DNA from: Planctomycetales bacterium
GTDB lineage: Bacteria > Planctomycetota > Planctomycetia > Isosphaerales > Isosphaeraceae
Assembly (NCBI GenBank): GCA_027451885.1
Contig: DAIDHX010000312.1
Span: 1-38,258 of the forward strand
Reading direction: 5' to 3'
DNA: 38,258 nt
The notes below the pieces were generated by a model. It was not told the DNA's origin, ran no database searches, and saw only the letters and a program-made list of their open reading frames with translations. A program made the position numbers and the translations under genes. Position 1 is the stretch's first letter, and each line of letters begins with the position of its first letter. Below are positions 24,317 through 31,642 of this stretch, in pieces.

Positions 24317-25552
24317 TCAGCTTCGAGGAGCGGGTACATGCACTGTCGCCTGGTAGCTGAACGCCCCCGAACTTCCGAGCACAAACCCGACCACGTTGTT
24401 GCCGAAGACCGAATCGTTGCTCGTCAGCCCCTTTTCGCGTGGGTAGTGCAGGTCGAGCCAGTGGGCGTTGCCGAATGTTCCATTGTGATTGCGCTTCACA
24501 ACGACCCAGGAGCCCTGGGTGAAGTTCGCCTTGCCAAGCTGGACCGAGTCGGCCGAAAGCTCATACACGCCAGGCGCGCTGCTGCTGATTCCCTGGAAAT
24601 GCGTCAGCAAGTTCATTCCATTGGGGTACTTGAACGACTTCCAGTGAGAAAAATGCCCGTGCGCTCCCACCGCCGAGTTGTAATCGACCATGTAGGCCGT
24701 CCCGATCGGAGCGGACTGATCCTGCATGTTGTTCACAGCCCGATTGCTGAAACCGCCCACAATCGTGTAGCTCGTGCCGCCGTTGTACCAGATGCCGTAC
24801 GCAGTGTTCGAAATCGACCGCGGGAAACGGATGTTCGTGACGAACTGGCTCGTATTCACGTTGTAAATAAAGGCGGTGCCAGGACCATACGGCAGCCCGT
24901 TCCTCGCTGGGCTCTCGGTGTTGCCCACCGCCAGGCCGCCCATCACGCTATGGACGTAGGTATATGGATTGCCGGGATACACGATCGGACTGTAGTTGCC
25001 AACGAGTGAGCCGCCCGACGTGGTCCCCTGGAACAGGAAGCTATCCACGTTTGTGGAATTCTGCGGTTTGTATGTGCCCACGAGCTGGAACTGGCCGCCG
25101 CCCAGGTTGTTTGGCCCGTAGATGCTCGAGTTGAAGGCTCCGGGATAGTTGACCGCGTAGCTCGTTCCCTGACCGTTGATCGCGCCAATGTAGAGCAGGC
25201 CCGACGTTTGCGAGGTCCCTGTGATCAGGTATTGCCCGGGCGCATCACCCCCACGGATTCCCTGCCAGCCTGACACGGGCAAGGTCGACTGGTCCGTTGT
25301 GTTCGCCGCGGGATAATAGCTGACCCTGGGCGCGTGTTTCTGCGTGAACTTCGAATCGACGTGCGCAGGGTGATGCGCGAGCAGCGAGTTGAGATGAACC
25401 TCATGAGGGGCAAGGCTTGAGAGAAGCTGTTTTTCCTCGAGCAGATCGAATCGGCGCGGGATCGCCCTGGGGGCGCTGCGCTTCCGCGGGCGAACGGGCC
25501 TCTTCCAGAATCCAGACACAAACCGCGTGAGAGAGCCCTGGATGTTCCTCAT
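24317..25552 (-). CDS. Secreted protein with LEPR-XLL-like N-terminal box
   Basis: The 411-residue protein starts at the ATG at 25552, with AGAGGGG about 7 nt upstream. Residues 1-33 are strongly basic and are followed by FDLLEEKQLLS near residues 35-45. This resembles the planctomycete LEPR-XLL box (usually LEPRVLLS) found in large secreted proteins, but arginine is replaced and the spacing differs. The mature part is rich in Gly, Ser, Asn and Tyr, and has repeated beta-strand units that read like a recurring 'value of a story' propeller or beta-helix (SGLLYIGAINGQGTSYAVNY, NTAYGIWYNGGTSYTIVGG and similar). The function is unknown and a cell-surface location is likely. Its upstream region is the 1.2 kb repeat tract, so its promoter must lie in or beside it. 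Confidence 0.75.
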   Translation of the reverse strand: MRNIQGSLTRFVSGFWKRPVRPRKRSAPRAIPRRFDLLEEKQLLSSLAPHEVHLNSLLAHHPAHVDSKFTQKHAPRVSYYPAANTTDQSTLPVSGWQGIRGGDAPGQYLITGTSQTSGLLYIGAINGQGTSYAVNYPGAFNSSIYGPNNLGGGQFQLVGTYKPQNSTNVDSFLFQGTTSGGSLVGNYSPIVYPGNPYTYVHSVMGGLAVGNTESPARNGLPYGPGTAFIYNVNTSQFVTNIRFPRSISNTAYGIWYNGGTSYTIVGGFSNRAVNNMQDQSAPIGTAYMVDYNSAVGAHGHFSHWKSFKYPNGMNLLTHFQGISSSAPGVYELSADSVQLGKANFTQGSWVVVKRNHNGTFGNAHWLDLHYPREKGLTSNDSVFGNNVVGFVLGSSGAFSYQATVHVPAPRS

Positions 25553-26017
25553 CGATTATCCCCTCTGTGCGACAAATCGCTGTGGCGACTCTCGCGACCG
25601 CTCATGAAACGGACGCATTTCCAGACGCCTCGAACCACGCGGGTGCTCCGCCGCCGGCGTGCTCCGTCGCCGCGCACGACGCCTTCGAGACGGCGCGGAA
25701 ATGGGAATGCCAACTCCCTCCGACTCAAAGAAGTAGAACGGGAACGGGTCGAACGCAAAACTCGACCGCCAACCGCAGGCATGACGCGTTTCTCGGTCCT
25801 CGCTCCCGACTTCCTCAGCTCCCGCTTAAAAGTTCCCGCTTAAAGGACGCGCGAAGTGAGACGGCCCGCGAAGTGAGACGACCAGAAGCATGCATGCGCC
25901 TGGCCCCCATCCGCGTCCATTCAAAAGAGATCAAAGCAAGAACGCACGTAAGCATGCGTGGTACTTGCATGCGCCGCATCATCGCAGATTATCGCAGATT
26001 AACAGGACACGCAGATT

Positions 26018-26166
26018 AACAGGACATACAAAGAAGCTTCCAGGCAAAGCAGAGGCACGCTTGCGTGGTTGCATGCGTGAGCAATCAGATCAAGATCAAG
26101 ATCAACAGGACATACAAAGAAGCTACCAGGCAAAGCAGAAGCACGCGTGCGTGGTCGCATGTGAAA
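26018..26166. repeat. Imperfect direct repeat, about 62 bp, period 86 bp
   Basis: Two copies begin with AACAGGACATACAAAGAAGC (near 26018 and 26104), continue through CAGGCAAAGCAG, and end in a GCGTGGTTGCATGCGTGA-like segment. They differ at only a handful of positions. A short ATCAAG repeat run fills the spacer just before the second copy. The first copy starts inside the preceding 17-bp tandem repeat, so the duplications are nested. Confidence 0.75.
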
Positions 26167-26407
26167 GGAAACGGTGTGCCCCGGCCAAAGAATCATAAGA
26201 ATCTATGGAGAAAAGAGTTGCGTAGGAAGAGGACCGAATGTGGAGCAGGACATTCGGAGTGAGCGGGTCTTGTTCGAGCGCGTGAAGCATGCGTGCAGGT
26301 ACGCGTGAGGGCGTGCTGCCCATGGATGTCTTGAAGACGATTGCAGCAGCCGGATGAGGCCCTGAGCTACGCTGCGCAGGCATGACAACGAGACATAAGA
26401 ACGGAGG

Positions 26408-26442
26408 GACATGACAACGCAGGACATGACAACGCATGTCCT
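26408..26442. repeat. Tandem 15-bp repeat ending in a short hairpin
   Basis: GGACATGACAACGCA is repeated in tandem. The second copy runs on into TGTCC, forming a 7-bp stem (GGACATG / CATGTCC) with a 6-nt loop. The right arm with its flank (ACAACGCATGTCCTGAATA) recurs exactly near 26673-26691, and CGCATGTCC alone occurs a third time near 26646. Positions are accurate to within a base or two. Confidence 0.6.
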
Positions 26443-26728
26443 GAATACTCCGTGAATACTCGCGTGTAGCATCATTGCGTGGGTGCGGTTGCGAGTCAGC
26501 AGGCACTCGGTGACGCACGCACGCATGGTCGCGTGTTTTGGCTTAATGTTCGAACCTGGGAGAACGCATGAACGCGGGCCTGCAGAGACGCAGGTGCTGA
26601 TAGGGTAATGAGTTGCAACGTATGTGTGACGTACGCTTATTACATCGCATGTCCACAATAGTCGGGCTTACAACAACGCATGTCCTGAATAGGCGTGTCC
26701 TCAGTAGGTGTAGGCGCGTTAAGGTGTG

Positions 26729-28492
26729 TTAACGGGATTGGGAGGTCGCGAATGTCCTCAGGTGGGGTCTGGAGTGACGGTTTGGAGGCGGGAGGGCGGC
26801 CGGGATCGACTCGGCTCGCGTGGCATCGCGGAAAGTGAGCACAAGCGCAACGAGGAGGAGCAGCTCGGCCGCGAGAGCCAGGGCAAGAGTGGACGTGCCG
26901 AGGAACACGGGCTGGAGCTGTGCCAGATGCTCGAGGCTGGCGGTCAAGCCGCCGGAGGCCGCGGCGTAGGTTGGGATCATTGCGCCCCAGATTCCGACGA
27001 GCTCAGCCCACACGCCTGTCGCGGCGAGCAGCCAGGGTAAGGCTTCGCGGCAGCGACCCAGAGGCCAGGCCAATCCGCCTCGGGAGACGAGCACGAGAAA
27101 CCAGGGGAGTGCAGGGCAGGCATACCATGGGCCCGTGGACACGATGCCCCAGGCAAGCTTCGACTGCACCATGTGATAGCCGAGCGCCGCCGTGTAGCCC
27201 AGCACGAGCACCACCAGAAGCCCAGGCGCGGAGGCTGCCAGGAACACGGGCGCGTTTGAGCGTCGAGCCGCCATTCCTGATCTGCGACGCGTGACCAGCC
27301 CTCCCAGACCCCAAACGATCCAGCCGGCGAGACCGAAGGAGACGAGCTTTTGATACGAGAGTGTCGCTTGCTCCGAGGTCTGGACGAAGCTCCAGCCCCC
27401 TTTGAAGAAAAGCCCGCGGGTCCAGAGACGGCCCAGTTCCTGGCTCCATGGCAGGGCTGCGGCCGTGCGCAGGAGGTCGAGCGGGGATCGCCCGTTACGG
27501 CGATTGACCAGCGTTTCCTGCATGGCGGCCGGGCTTGCGTAATGCTCAAGATTGAACCGTAGGTTGCTCGATTCGAGTGCCAGGAATCCGATCGCGAGCA
27601 ACAGGCCGGCGAGCACGAAGCGCCCTGGATTGAGCCTGTGTTGCTTGTGCTCGCGCACGCCCCAGGCGAGCCAGCAGGCCGCGGCAAACGGGAGCAAGGC
27701 CAGATTGGTTGCCTTGGCCTGGGCAGCCAGACCGATCGCAAGCCCGAGCGCAAGCGCGCAGCCGAGCGGGCGTCGGCCCATCCGGCCGAGCCCGACGGCG
27801 AGGGCGATTCCGACGCCGACGGCCGCCGTCGCCATCAGAACGCCCAGGGCGTCGTTCGCCACGCGGACCGCATTGAGCAAAAACAGCGGATGAGCGGCAA
27901 GTGGTAGAGCGAGGAGCGCGGCGAGGCGCTCCGAACGCGTGATCCTGCGCAGAATGCCGAGCGTGAGCGCAACCGCCGCGGCCGTGAGTCCAACGTTCAC
28001 TAGCCGCAGTCCAGCCACCGAGGCCCGTAGGTTGTTCATCCCCCCAAGCGCCGCGTAAAAAGGCGCGACGAGGCGATAATAAAGCGGGCCGTGCTGGGCC
28101 TGGTAGAGCCGCTCACTCCCTCCGCGGAAGCGCGGCAACGTGACGTGGGGCTGGCGGGGGTCGAATCTTGCCTGGAACTCCGCATGTCCTATTGCCCCAA
28201 ACCGCGCCAGGCCACCCTTGAGCGCCCAGATGGGCTGCGGAAACGCCACGACCTGGGCCAGGAACTCCGGGGGAATCGTCGCCTGTTCGAGCACTGGCCG
28301 GCTTTCCCCTCGGTGCATCTTCTCGACGTACGCCACGTGCTGGTATTCGTCCCAGCCTTCGAACGGGGGTAACACACAGGCCGCGGCCACGCCCCGCGCA
28401 ACCACAAGTCCCACCAGAAGCCAGCACAACCGCTGCCAGAATGACGATGGCCGCGGGCTCTGATTCACTCCTGTGGCGATCGCTTCATTCAT
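26729..28492 (-). CDS. Polytopic membrane protein, DUF2142/GT-C-like
   Basis: The product is 587 residues from the ATG at 28492, with AAAGGA about 8 nt upstream; the frame to 28585 lacks a good start. After the first transmembrane segment (about 17-38) comes PPFEGWDEYQHVAYVEKM, an acidic first loop like that of DUF2142 and GT-C glycosyltransferases, with the aspartate/glutamate pair in the catalytic position. Around ten further hydrophobic segments follow. The C-terminal tail is short and cytoplasmic-looking, rich in Pro, Arg and Ser. It is probably a lipid-linked sugar transferase or a related envelope enzyme with unknown substrate. It is monocistronic and divergent from the DUF1501 gene. 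A small CGTTAA/TTAACG dyad overlaps its stop codon (26717-26734). Confidence 0.7.
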   Translation of the reverse strand: MNEAIATGVNQSPRPSSFWQRLCWLLVGLVVARGVAAACVLPPFEGWDEYQHVAYVEKMHRGESRPVLEQATIPPEFLAQVVAFPQPIWALKGGLARFGAIGHAEFQARFDPRQPHVTLPRFRGGSERLYQAQHGPLYYRLVAPFYAALGGMNNLRASVAGLRLVNVGLTAAAVALTLGILRRITRSERLAALLALPLAAHPLFLLNAVRVANDALGVLMATAAVGVGIALAVGLGRMGRRPLGCALALGLAIGLAAQAKATNLALLPFAAACWLAWGVREHKQHRLNPGRFVLAGLLLAIGFLALESSNLRFNLEHYASPAAMQETLVNRRNGRSPLDLLRTAAALPWSQELGRLWTRGLFFKGGWSFVQTSEQATLSYQKLVSFGLAGWIVWGLGGLVTRRRSGMAARRSNAPVFLAASAPGLLVVLVLGYTAALGYHMVQSKLAWGIVSTGPWYACPALPWFLVLVSRGGLAWPLGRCREALPWLLAATGVWAELVGIWGAMIPTYAAASGGLTASLEHLAQLQPVFLGTSTLALALAAELLLLVALVLTFRDATRAESIPAALPPPNRHSRPHLRTFATSQSR

Positions 28493-28904
28493 GCCGCAGT
28501 CCTTTGCGACACAGGGGAGATGCGGGGCTTTTCTCCGCTTCAGCGCTCGCCAGCGAGCACTGGTTTGCGTGAAGGGCGATGGCACAGGCGTACCGCGCCG
28601 GGGTGTCAGGAATGGCTGCCTTACCGGACGCGTTCCATGCGCACGGCCTCGGCAAAGGCCAAGCTGCTTGCAGGTTCTGGATCGAGCGTTTCTTCCGTTG
28701 AACTTGCCTGGAAAGATTTCGATCTCAGCCCAGGAGTTCTTGAGTTCGGAATAGGGGGATTGTGCGGGCGAGGTCAGGCATCATCTCCCGGACTTGCAAA
28801 CCGCGCAATCCATGGCTACTGTTAAACCGATATTAAACAATTTCTGGCGTGCGCTCGGCTCCGCGGACTGGGAGGCGGAGCGATGGACGCTGGGAGGGCT
28901 GGTC
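28493..28904. other. Divergent intergenic region upstream of the DUF1501 gene
   Basis: This 412-bp region separates the DUF2142-like gene (start 28492, minus) from the DUF1501 gene (start 28905, plus). Short open frames on both strands show no coding character. The most AT-rich patch is near 28817-28842, with TTAAAC occurring twice, a plausible place for promoter elements. No convincing -35/-10 pair was found. Confidence 0.4.
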
Positions 28905-30281
28905 ATGCTCGATGGAACCGCGGCGAGGGACGGCGGGCGTGCGTGCATGACGCGGAGGTCGCTCCTTCGGATTGGGGGGCTGGCTGGGTTTGGCGGGCTC
29001 AACCTGGCGCGGGTCCTTCGGGCGGAGGCGGAAGCGCCCGGGCGAGCGCGGGCGATTCGTTCCTGCATTGTGATCTTCCATTATGGCGGCCCGAGCCATC
29101 TCGACACCTGGGACATGAAGCCGAACGCTCCGCGTGAGGCGCGGGGAGAGTTCCAGTCGATCGCCACATCGGTGCCGGGGATGCGGATTTGCGAGCACAT
29201 GCCCCGTTGTGCGCGGGTTGCGGATCGTGTTGCGGTGATCCGTGGCATGCATCATCCGATGACGAATCACAATTCCGCGGCGTTCACAGCGCTCTGCGGG
29301 CGCAACCCACAGAAGGGGGATCTTGAGCTTCTTGGCAACGACCGCAACGACCCGCCTTGCCTGGGCTCGGTGCTGTCGCGCCAGCTTCCGGAACGGCCGG
29401 GTATGCCCACGTTCGTCGCGCTTCCCCATGTGATGTATAACGTGGTCACGCTGCCGGGGCAGGTCGCGGGGTTTCTCGGATCCGCGCACAATCCCTTCCA
29501 GCTTTCGAGCGATCCCAACGCGGACGATTTTCACCTTTCTGAACTCGAGCTTCCCGACACGGTGTCGCTAGAGCGGTTGGACGATCGCCAGTCGCTGATG
29601 CGTGCGTTCGACGATCCGCTGGGGGTTGTGGAATCGCCGGGCGCTGGCGCGCTCGATGTTTACAACGAAAAGGCATTCCGTCTCTTGCGGTCGCGTGAGG
29701 TCAGGCTGGCGTTTGACCTGAGGCGTGAGGATCCGCGGTTGCGCGACCGGTACGGGCGGACCAAGCTCGGCCAAAGCGCGCTTCTGGCCCGGCGCTTGAT
29801 TGAGGCGGGGGTGCGGTTCGTGACCGTGCACGACGGCCAGCACAACGGCCAGGTTGCCAACTGGGACTCGCACGAGAACGTGTTCGGCCGGCTCAAGAAC
29901 GACCTGTTGCCGCCAGCGGACCTGGCGACGTCTGCCTGGATTGAGGATCTGGAATCGCGCGGGCTGCTTGAATCAACGCTCGTGATCGTGATGGGGGAGT
30001 TTGGGCGTACGCCCAAGATCAACGGCAACGCGGGCCGGGACCACTGGCCGTATTGCTACAGCGTGGTGCTCGCGGGCGGCGGCGTGCGCGGCGGCATGAC
30101 CTTCGGCGCGAGCGACAAGCTGGGCGCCTATCCGGACCTGGACGGCGTGACCCCCGGCGATCTCGCCGCCACGCTCTTCGAGCGCTTTGGGATCGAGCCC
30201 ACGACCGAGATTCAGGATCTCACCGGGCGCCCGTATCGCCTTGCGGACGGCCGGCCCATCCGCGCACTGTTTCCCAGTTAA
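28905..30281 (+). CDS. DUF1501 family protein with Tat-type signal
   Basis: The 458-residue protein starts at the ATG at 28905 with GGGAGG about 7 nt upstream; the frame extends to 28794. The N-terminus carries TRRSLLRIGGLAGFGGL, a twin-arginine signal ending in a hydrophobic stretch. Family features are the segment FHYGGPSHLDTWDMKP, the region HPMTNHNSAAFTALCGR, VTVHDGQHNGQVANWDSHENVF and the C-terminal MGEFGRTPKIN with GRDHWPYCYSV. These histidine/aspartate-rich motifs recall the alkaline-phosphatase/sulfatase superfamily. Many planctomycetes encode dozens of DUF1501 proteins, often beside DUF1549/DUF1553 genes; no such partner is here. The precise reaction is unknown. Confidence 0.9.
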   Translation: MLDGTAARDGGRACMTRRSLLRIGGLAGFGGLNLARVLRAEAEAPGRARAIRSCIVIFHYGGPSHLDTWDMKPNAPREARGEFQSIATSVPGMRICEHMPRCARVADRVAVIRGMHHPMTNHNSAAFTALCGRNPQKGDLELLGNDRNDPPCLGSVLSRQLPERPGMPTFVALPHVMYNVVTLPGQVAGFLGSAHNPFQLSSDPNADDFHLSELELPDTVSLERLDDRQSLMRAFDDPLGVVESPGAGALDVYNEKAFRLLRSREVRLAFDLRREDPRLRDRYGRTKLGQSALLARRLIEAGVRFVTVHDGQHNGQVANWDSHENVFGRLKNDLLPPADLATSAWIEDLESRGLLESTLVIVMGEFGRTPKINGNAGRDHWPYCYSVVLAGGGVRGGMTFGASDKLGAYPDLDGVTPGDLAATLFERFGIEPTTEIQDLTGRPYRLADGRPIRALFPS

Positions 30282-30298
30282 GCCGCATCGTTTCCGAG

Positions 30299-30314
30299 CG
30301 GGCACGCCCGTTTT
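30299..30314 (+). terminator. Candidate intrinsic terminator of the DUF1501 gene
   Basis: CGGG and CCCG form a 4-bp stem with loop CACG (30299-30310), directly followed by TTTT (30311-30314), 17 nt beyond the stop codon. The stem is short but very GC-rich. It lies in the 74-bp gap between two convergent genes. Confidence 0.4.
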
Positions 30315-30355
30315 CGCCTGGGATGCACACTTGTTTCCGAGAGCCTGAGCACGGG

Positions 30356-31021
30356 TCAATCCGCCTCCGCCGCCGGGTCGATCGTCGCCAGCGAGGGCCA
30401 GGAGGAGAGCAACTGGCGGTGCCGTTGGTCGCAGGCGAGTCGGTTCAAGACCTCGGCCACGGCCCGGGGATGATCCTTGAGGGCGGACTGAAGATATGCG
30501 AATGAGTCAAATGTTTGCCCCGTGTCCTCGTTCACGAACATTCCGTTCAGGATGAGCACATGGGCCATCGGCGGCCCCTCGACGTGCGCGCCCCGGAAGT
30601 TCTGCCAGGTTGCCCGGAGCTGCTGGGTGCGAAACCCCTGCAGGCTCACGATGGCCCAGACCAGGCGAATCAGCATGATTATGCGGTGCAGTCCTGGCAC
30701 AATGGGGATGCCGTCGAGCGAGGTTGCCCCGATCAGGTTGCACGCGATCCCTTCACGGTAGCAGCGGATCAAGGGCGCGGAAAGCGCCAGGATGTTGAAG
30801 CAGTTGAGCACCGCGACAACCAGCATGAAGCCGCCAATGGCCAGCAGCGGAGGGCCGGCATCTGTCCTGGGCTTGCCGAACGCATCTCTCAGCAGGCCTG
30901 ACGAGGCAACGACGCCCATGATGATTCCAAGAACCCCGAAGAGCCCGGTAAAGAGAAACTGGGCCCAGAAGACCCAGGTCTTGCCGAAGAACCGGGTGCG
31001 AAACGAGGTGTGCCCTGCCAA
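30356..31021 (-). CDS. Two-TM membrane protein of unknown function, TTG start
   Basis: The open frame runs back to 31621 with no ATG in a believable place. At 31021 a TTG is preceded by AAAGGAG with a 6-7 nt spacer, the best ribosome binding site in the region, giving 221 residues. The first residues (LAGHTSFRTRFFGK) lead into a hydrophobic segment near 17-45, and a second lies near 60-85. Then comes a cytoplasmic part with amphipathic helices (MLIRLVWAIVSLQGFRTQQLR) and a mostly soluble C-terminal half. No family is recognised. It is convergent with the DUF1501 gene (74-bp gap) and divergent from the broken glycosylase. Confidence 0.55.
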   Translation of the reverse strand: MAGHTSFRTRFFGKTWVFWAQFLFTGLFGVLGIIMGVVASSGLLRDAFGKPRTDAGPPLLAIGGFMLVVAVLNCFNILALSAPLIRCYREGIACNLIGATSLDGIPIVPGLHRIIMLIRLVWAIVSLQGFRTQQLRATWQNFRGAHVEGPPMAHVLILNGMFVNEDTGQTFDSFAYLQSALKDHPRAVAEVLNRLACDQRHRQLLSSWPSLATIDPAAEAD

Positions 31022-31263
31022 TTGAGTTCTCCTTTCATGTTCCGAAATTGCGTGGCCTTGGATCGGTCGTGGAAGGGCTCGGATTAAACAGGCTAGCACA
31101 AAAAACATGCGCCGTTGATTGTGGTACGGGGAGATCACTGCGACCGTCTCGCCCACGGACGGCCGATCCGGGCGCTCGTTCCGAGCTAGATTGTCGCGGG
31201 ACGCGGCTGATACGCTTGCAGGCTCAGGTTCGCGCAGCGATCTCCGAGCCAGAGACGGGTGCC

Positions 31264-31545
31264 ATGACTGAGCGGCCCGACATCCCGGTCTACGTGGAAG
31301 CGCTCGCATCGCGCGTCGGCGGCAAGCTGCACGAAGGGGTGCGTGTGCGCAGTCCGTTTCTGGTCCGGACATTCGACCCACCGCTTGCAAGTGGGTGGGG
31401 CAAGCGCATTTTCTCGGTGCGACGGCTGGGCAAGCGGATGATCCTAGACCTTGAGGGCGACCTCTGGCGCGTGCTCCATTTATCCCTGGCTCGTGCTCCA
31501 TTTCCTGATCGCCGGCCGGCTGCAAATGACCACTCGTTTGCCAGT
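31264..31545 (+). pseudogene. Fpg/Nei-type DNA glycosylase, frameshifted and truncated
   Basis: From the ATG at 31264 the product begins MTERPDIPVYVEAL and continues VRVRSPFLVRTFDPPL and RRLGKRMILDLEGDLWRVLH. This is the N-terminal domain of formamidopyrimidine-DNA glycosylase/endonuclease VIII relatives. At that point CGTGCTCCATTT is present twice (31470-31481 and 31492-31503, period 22 bp). Taking out one 22-bp unit restores VLHFLIAGRLQ, the expected continuation, so a 22-bp duplication shifted the frame. Even in the restored frame a stop follows about 13 codons later, and the helix-two-turn-helix and zinc finger are absent. The gene is therefore both frameshifted and truncated and is not expected to be active. 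Confidence 0.65.
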
Positions 31546-31642
31546 TCGTCTGCCGCGTCCTGTTTGATACCGCGTCCAGGTCCCTGGGCGCGCGGCGGCG
31601 AGGAGACCGTTTTCTCCCCATGCTTGGATCTGGGATGCCGAA

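Larger units (their letters stand above)
25553..26728. repeat. Gene-free, repeat-rich intergenic tract
   Basis: Nearly 1.2 kb without a credible gene, and visibly less GC-rich than its surroundings. It holds several nested repeats. CCCGCTTAAA occurs twice near 25821 and 25835, and CGCGAAGTGAGACG twice near 25850 and 25867. CGCAGATTAACAGGACA occurs twice in tandem near 25993-26026. A 60-bp segment is duplicated at a distance of about 86 bp (26018-26166), with an ATCAAG hexamer run between. GCATGCGTG-type alternating purine-pyrimidine motifs recur from about 25887 to 26655. GGACATGACAACGCA is in tandem near 26408-26437, and ACAACGCATGTCCTGAATA is repeated near 26430 and 26673. No DnaA-box cluster, transposase remnant or tRNA was seen. 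Confidence 0.75.

Noticed and set aside
24125-25009. A 294-codon plus-strand open frame
   Set aside because: It is antisense to the LEPR-XLL-like gene, without ribosome binding site or motif.
25553-26728. CRISPR array, origin of replication or insertion sequence in the repeat tract
   Set aside because: Repeats are not regularly spaced with unique spacers; no cas gene, DnaA-box cluster, transposase fragment or terminal inverted repeats with target duplication were seen.
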